In this document: positions 61,140-64,000 of the stretch, piece after piece | Numbering within the stretch: position 1 is the first letter of the stretch | How the letters are laid out: each line of letters starts with the position of its first letter | DNA from: Megamerina dolium | Taxonomy: Eukaryota; Arthropoda; Insecta; Diptera; Megamerinidae | DNA: 64,000 nt | NCBI GenBank assembly: GCA_963854835.1 | Contig: OY978525.1 | Span: 5,227,501-5,291,500 of the forward strand | Reading direction: 5' to 3' | Program-made: the position numbers and the translations under genes | Notes under the pieces: model-generated | Seen by the model: the letters and a program-made list of their open reading frames with translations, nothing else | Told to the model about the DNA's origin: nothing | Database searches by the model: none

Positions 61140-61760
61140 CACCATTCGCACAATGTTCGTAAAACATCACCATTCGCTACTTCTGTTCACTAACAGTGAT
61201 ATATCATATAAGTAAAAAAAAAATCACCAATCACTGTTATTGTTGACTAACAGTGGTAGAAATCATTGTAGCGATCATGTTCACTAACAGCGATACATCA
61301 TATTAGTAAAAAAAAAAAAAATCACCAATCACTGTTATTGTTGACTAACAGTGGGTGAAATCACTATAGCGATTCTGTTCACTAACAGCGAATTATCATA
61401 ATAGTACAAAAACAACTAATCACTGTTATTGTTGAATAGCATTAGCAATCACTGTAGCGATTCTGTTAACTAACATCGAAACATCATATTAGTACAAAAG
61501 CCATCAATCACTGTTATTGTTGAATAGCAGTAAAAATCACTAAAGCGATACTGTTGTAACATAACAGTGGTCTATCATATTAGTACAAAAAACCACCAAT
61601 CACTGTTATTCTTGAATAGCAGTAGGAATTACTGTATCGTTTCTGTTCACTAACAGCAAAATATCATATTAGTACAAAAAACCACCAATCACTGCTATTC
61701 TTGAATAGCAATAGGAATTACTGTATCGATTCTGTTCACTATTATTACTGTTAACGGAAA
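61140..61760 (+). repeat. ~90-bp minisatellite, 7 copies, hairpin-forming
   Basis: GTTCACTAACAG or variants occur at 61184, 61279, 61377, 61464, 61553, 61644 and 61734 (spacing 87-98). Each unit also has 'catcatattagtac', 'caatcactgttattgttga' and 'actgtagcgattctg'. The best copies contain CACTGTTA and TAACAGTG eight bases apart, an 8-bp stem. Confidence 0.85.
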
Positions 61761-61789
61761 AGTAGCACCGCGACCTATAAGATCTATCG

Positions 61790-62770
61790 GGCCTCCTTCA
61801 TTTTGGTTCAAAGTATTTCATTGAGTCCAACATCGTCTATGAAATGTAGTATTGCGACTATATTCCCGAGTCTGATTGTCCCATCAGCTAGTAGATGTTC
61901 ACCTAGATGTTTCTTTCGTTTTTGCAATAGTGCGGGGTACATCTCCAGCACATGTTTCGAGGTTTCATCCTCCTCCCCGAATGAAATCTACAAATTTCAT
62001 TAGAGTAAATTTCCAGTTTTGACAGGTGATAGTTCAGCCTACAATGTCCTGTCAGAATTCCTGTAATAATTCTTAAGTTATTATTGTTTAGCTTCATACA
62101 ATCCTCAAATCGATTTAGGTTATTGATTCCTAAGAGTGACTTTGATTGTAGTAACCACAGTAGATTGTCTCAATATTGCTTGCTTTGTATGTCTTCTGCT
62201 TCCCCCAAGATTTTGGAAAAGTTGCCCTTTCCCAATCCGCCGAATGGTTCCGGGCCTACAAACGGGGTTGCTGCTTCCTTTCTAGCGAGTTTATCTGCTT
62301 TTTCGTTTCCTGCAATTCCCACGTGACCCATAGAACTCATAGTATCCACATCTGATTGTTTTCACCCAGGATGTTCAGCTTCTCAAGACACTCCAGATCA
62401 CCAGTTAGGCTGTCAGTTAGGATAGCTATTCTTCTGTCCCGATAGTTACGCGAGAGATTAAAATAGACCCGTCAATAGCGTAGATTTCCGCTTGAAAGAT
62501 GGTCATGTTTTTGCCTAGAGCTACCGAGTATCTTGCCCCTGGCCCAAATACTTCCACTCCGGCACCTTCATCTGTGAGTGTGCCATCTGTGTACCATGTT
62601 ATCATGTTCTGGTTTATCTCATAAGTTTTAGATATGCCGTCCCAGCTCTTTCTATTACTGAGTTCAGTTTTAAACCTTTTTATGAAACTGAACCTTGTAT
62701 GCATCGTGTCCCTCGGTATCATGATATCAGGTAGCCGTTTCGCAAGAATATCAAAATTCCTGCGAGCAAG
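61790..62770 (-). pseudogene. RNase H-bearing LINE relic, 3' part
   Basis: The minus-strand frame 62722-62426 has an RNase H start (MITWYTDGTLTDEGAGVEVF, then FQAEIYAIDG). The frame 62097-61903 has NNLRIITGILTGHCRLNYHL and a degraded finger (EICRFHSG). The frames between carry RNase H end parts. The order fits an I-group-type element. It is interrupted by the SINE at 62786 and probably continues at 63150-63570. Confidence 0.78.
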
Positions 62771-62785
62771 GTGCCCCCCAAGGTG

Positions 62786-63141
62786 GGTGCCGTAGCTCAG
62801 TGGTTAGTGAGTTCGCCTTCTGATCTGTAGTTCGTGGTTCAATACCCGGCTGATGCATAACAAATTTAATATCGAAAAGATTTTTCTTTCGAACGGTACC
62901 CACCTGTCGGCAAGCAATTGGCAATTCTTCCGACAGTAACAACTTGCCAAGAAAAAGCTTCTAAAAAGAACTCTGTGACAAAGCTCAGAAAAAGTGATGT
63001 CACAAGTGTTCTGCCGTTCGGAACCGGCTAAAATAAGTAGGTCCATTCTAATACTGTCCAAATTTAAGACGCACAACAGTAATGGAAGAGAAGCTCGGCC
63101 AATGAGCCCTTTGGGGCTTCAAGTGCCACATATTTTTTTTT
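62786..63141 (+). mobile_element. SINE-like copy, complete, with target duplication
   Basis: 356 bases. A box TAGCTCAGTGG (62793-62803) and B box GGTTCAATACC (62836-62846) each fit the RNA polymerase III internal promoter consensus (TRGYNNARNNG; GGTTCRANNCC), 43 bases apart. The body ends GCTTCAAGTGCCACATATTT and a T-run. The hexamer AAGGTG flanks it directly (62780-62785 and 63142-63147). The best copy of the family in this window, inserted in a LINE relic. Confidence 0.87.
62793..62846 (+). promoter_or_regulatory. Pol III A and B boxes of the SINE-like element
   Basis: TAGCTCAGTGG and GGTTCAATACC, correctly ordered and spaced for a tRNA-type internal promoter. The anticodon arm between them does not fold into a canonical 7-base loop, so this is not a functional tRNA gene. 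Confidence 0.75.
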
Positions 63142-63149
63142 AAGGTGAC

Positions 63150-63570
63150 CTCCTATTTCGATTTTTCCTTTAGACATTCTTAGAATCGCCCTGCCTGGCT
63201 GGGTTCTGTTACAGCTTCATTGGTGCTCAATTTTGCGCATCTGCTCTAAAGCTTTCCCGAACCCGAACACGGGATAATATTTTACTACTTTGGCATCTCG
63301 TTAAGAAATCTGTAGCAGCCAAGCATAGTTTTTGATTTCTCGAGCAAATAGTCCTGGGCTTTAAGAGCAGATTGTCAGCTGAGGGTTAGGAAGTAAATGT
63401 CCCTCTAAGAGACATTGCATGGTTCTTCCAGTTCAGTGTGGATAGTCTTATCTTCTGTAAGGAATACACTGCTGTGATCTGACAGCCGGAATGAAATTTC
63501 AGAGTTGAAGTTTTCTGAACCCGAACTCATTGTTGCACGATTGTAAATGTTGGTGCAAAATCGGCCGGCA
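63150..63570 (-). pseudogene. LINE endonuclease-like relic
   Basis: On the minus strand, near 63510-63440, a frame reads FNSEISFRLSDHSSVFLTED. This contains the SDH motif that ends AP-like endonucleases of non-LTR elements. The rest is too decayed to follow. It is probably the 5' part of the element whose RNase H end lies at 61790-62770. Confidence 0.45.
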
Positions 63571-63936
63571 TCTGCTTATGAAGTAAGTCTAACAGAGTGA
63601 GAGCCATGTAGAAGTAGATGTGTTGTCGAAAAAATAACAATGATCGATAAAACTCTACACTAAACTAAACGAATGCAGATCCAGGACACCAAAGATTTTA
63701 TCTTTCGGAGATTTTTCACGTACCAAATCCTAAATCAGATCAAACTCTGAAGAGAGATCTTAACTCAGAAGTTTATTTAAAATGATTGGATATTTGAAAA
63801 TTGAGTATCATTAAATGAAGGCTAATTACGGACTTGCTTATTAGAGCATCACAGTCGAGATCGTTCGAATGCAGGAAGCACTTCGCCAATCGTCTCTGTT
63901 CTTTGCTCGTGCCAGTACCATTTAGAATTCTAGTAT

Positions 63937-64000
63937 CGAAAACCATTCTTCTGACAGTAACAATATGCCATGATAAAACTTCTAAAATCAACTCTGTGAC
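63937..64000 (+). mobile_element. SINE-like copy cut by the window edge
   Basis: 'cttctgacagtaacaatatg', 'aacttctaaaa' and 'aactctgtgac' match the middle of the family. The tRNA-like head is missing and the copy runs off the right end. Confidence 0.6.

Noticed and set aside
62793..62860. A tRNA gene
   Set aside because: The A and B boxes fit, but the anticodon arm cannot form a normal 7-base loop and there is no matching acceptor stem. The same head occurs with a shared body in other copies, as in a SINE.
59282..64000. The remaining POU-specific and homeodomain exon
   Set aside because: I looked for the continuation beginning with a Phe-Glu-Lys-Leu type sequence and a homeodomain helix 3 motif on the plus strand and found none, so I place it beyond the window.

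Overview
The window looks like a piece of a brachyceran (higher) fly chromosome, possibly a tephritid fruit fly. The family guess is mine and is not proved by the sequence. The DNA is AT-rich, full of CA/GT and CAA/CAT microsatellites, has multi-kilobase introns, and carries Jockey-type and RNase H-bearing non-LTR retrotransposons plus mariner-family transposons.

One cellular gene is recognisable. Five plus-strand exons (38386-38863, 39223-39906, 40395-41982, 42267-42616, 59101-59281) join in one open frame of 3281 coding bases (about 1093 codons). The last exon carries the start of a class VI POU-specific domain with the signature RRLSLGLTQTQVGQAL. I assign it to the Drosophila pdm3 (POU6F/Brn-5 type) transcription factor. 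The exons before it encode a long region rich in His, Gln, Ala and Ser. The rest of the POU-specific domain and the homeodomain lie beyond the right edge. Coding starts upstream of the first exon seen here, and I could not find that earlier exon. Most of the rest of the window is therefore probably intron: about 38 kb before 38386, a 16.5 kb intron (42617-59100) and at least 4.7 kb after 59281.

The noncoding DNA is highly structured. (1) Diverged tandem arrays share a unit of about 153 bp with a TTTGTATGGGAG core, in both orientations (4.8-6.0, 27.4-28.4, 29.9-31.1 and 56.1-58.2 kb, with probable relatives at 12.6-13.8 and 50.6-51.0 kb). A second unit of about 145 bp occurs in opposite orientations at 34.7-35.1 and 43.0-43.9 kb. 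(2) Other arrays occur at 31.9-32.9 kb (about 130 bp), 35.3-36.1 kb (about 134 bp, each with a palindrome resembling a POU-dimer site) and 61.1-61.8 kb (about 90 bp, hairpin-forming). (3) A tRNA-related SINE-like family has copies at 17.5, 40.0, 48.1, 53.0, 62.8 and 63.9 kb. (4) A nearly complete Jockey-clade LINE at 7.8-12.3 kb has a perfect 12-bp target-site duplication, an intact ORF2 and a broken ORF1. (5) There are older LINE fragments at 16-17, 37, 48.8-49.5, 52.5, 53.5-54.7, 60.9 and 61.8-63.6 kb. (6) Mariner-family elements lie at 44.1-44.9, 45.2-46.5 and 52.8-54.8 kb, and the last is split by a SINE and a LINE. (7) A 650-bp terminal-inverted-repeat element occurs twice, in opposite orientations.

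Only the pdm3 exons and the LINE ORF2 look like intact coding sequence. The most interesting points are the SINE-like family, the 153-bp modules, the inverted repeat pairs around the pdm3 exon cluster, and the POU-like palindromes repeated inside the POU gene's own intron.
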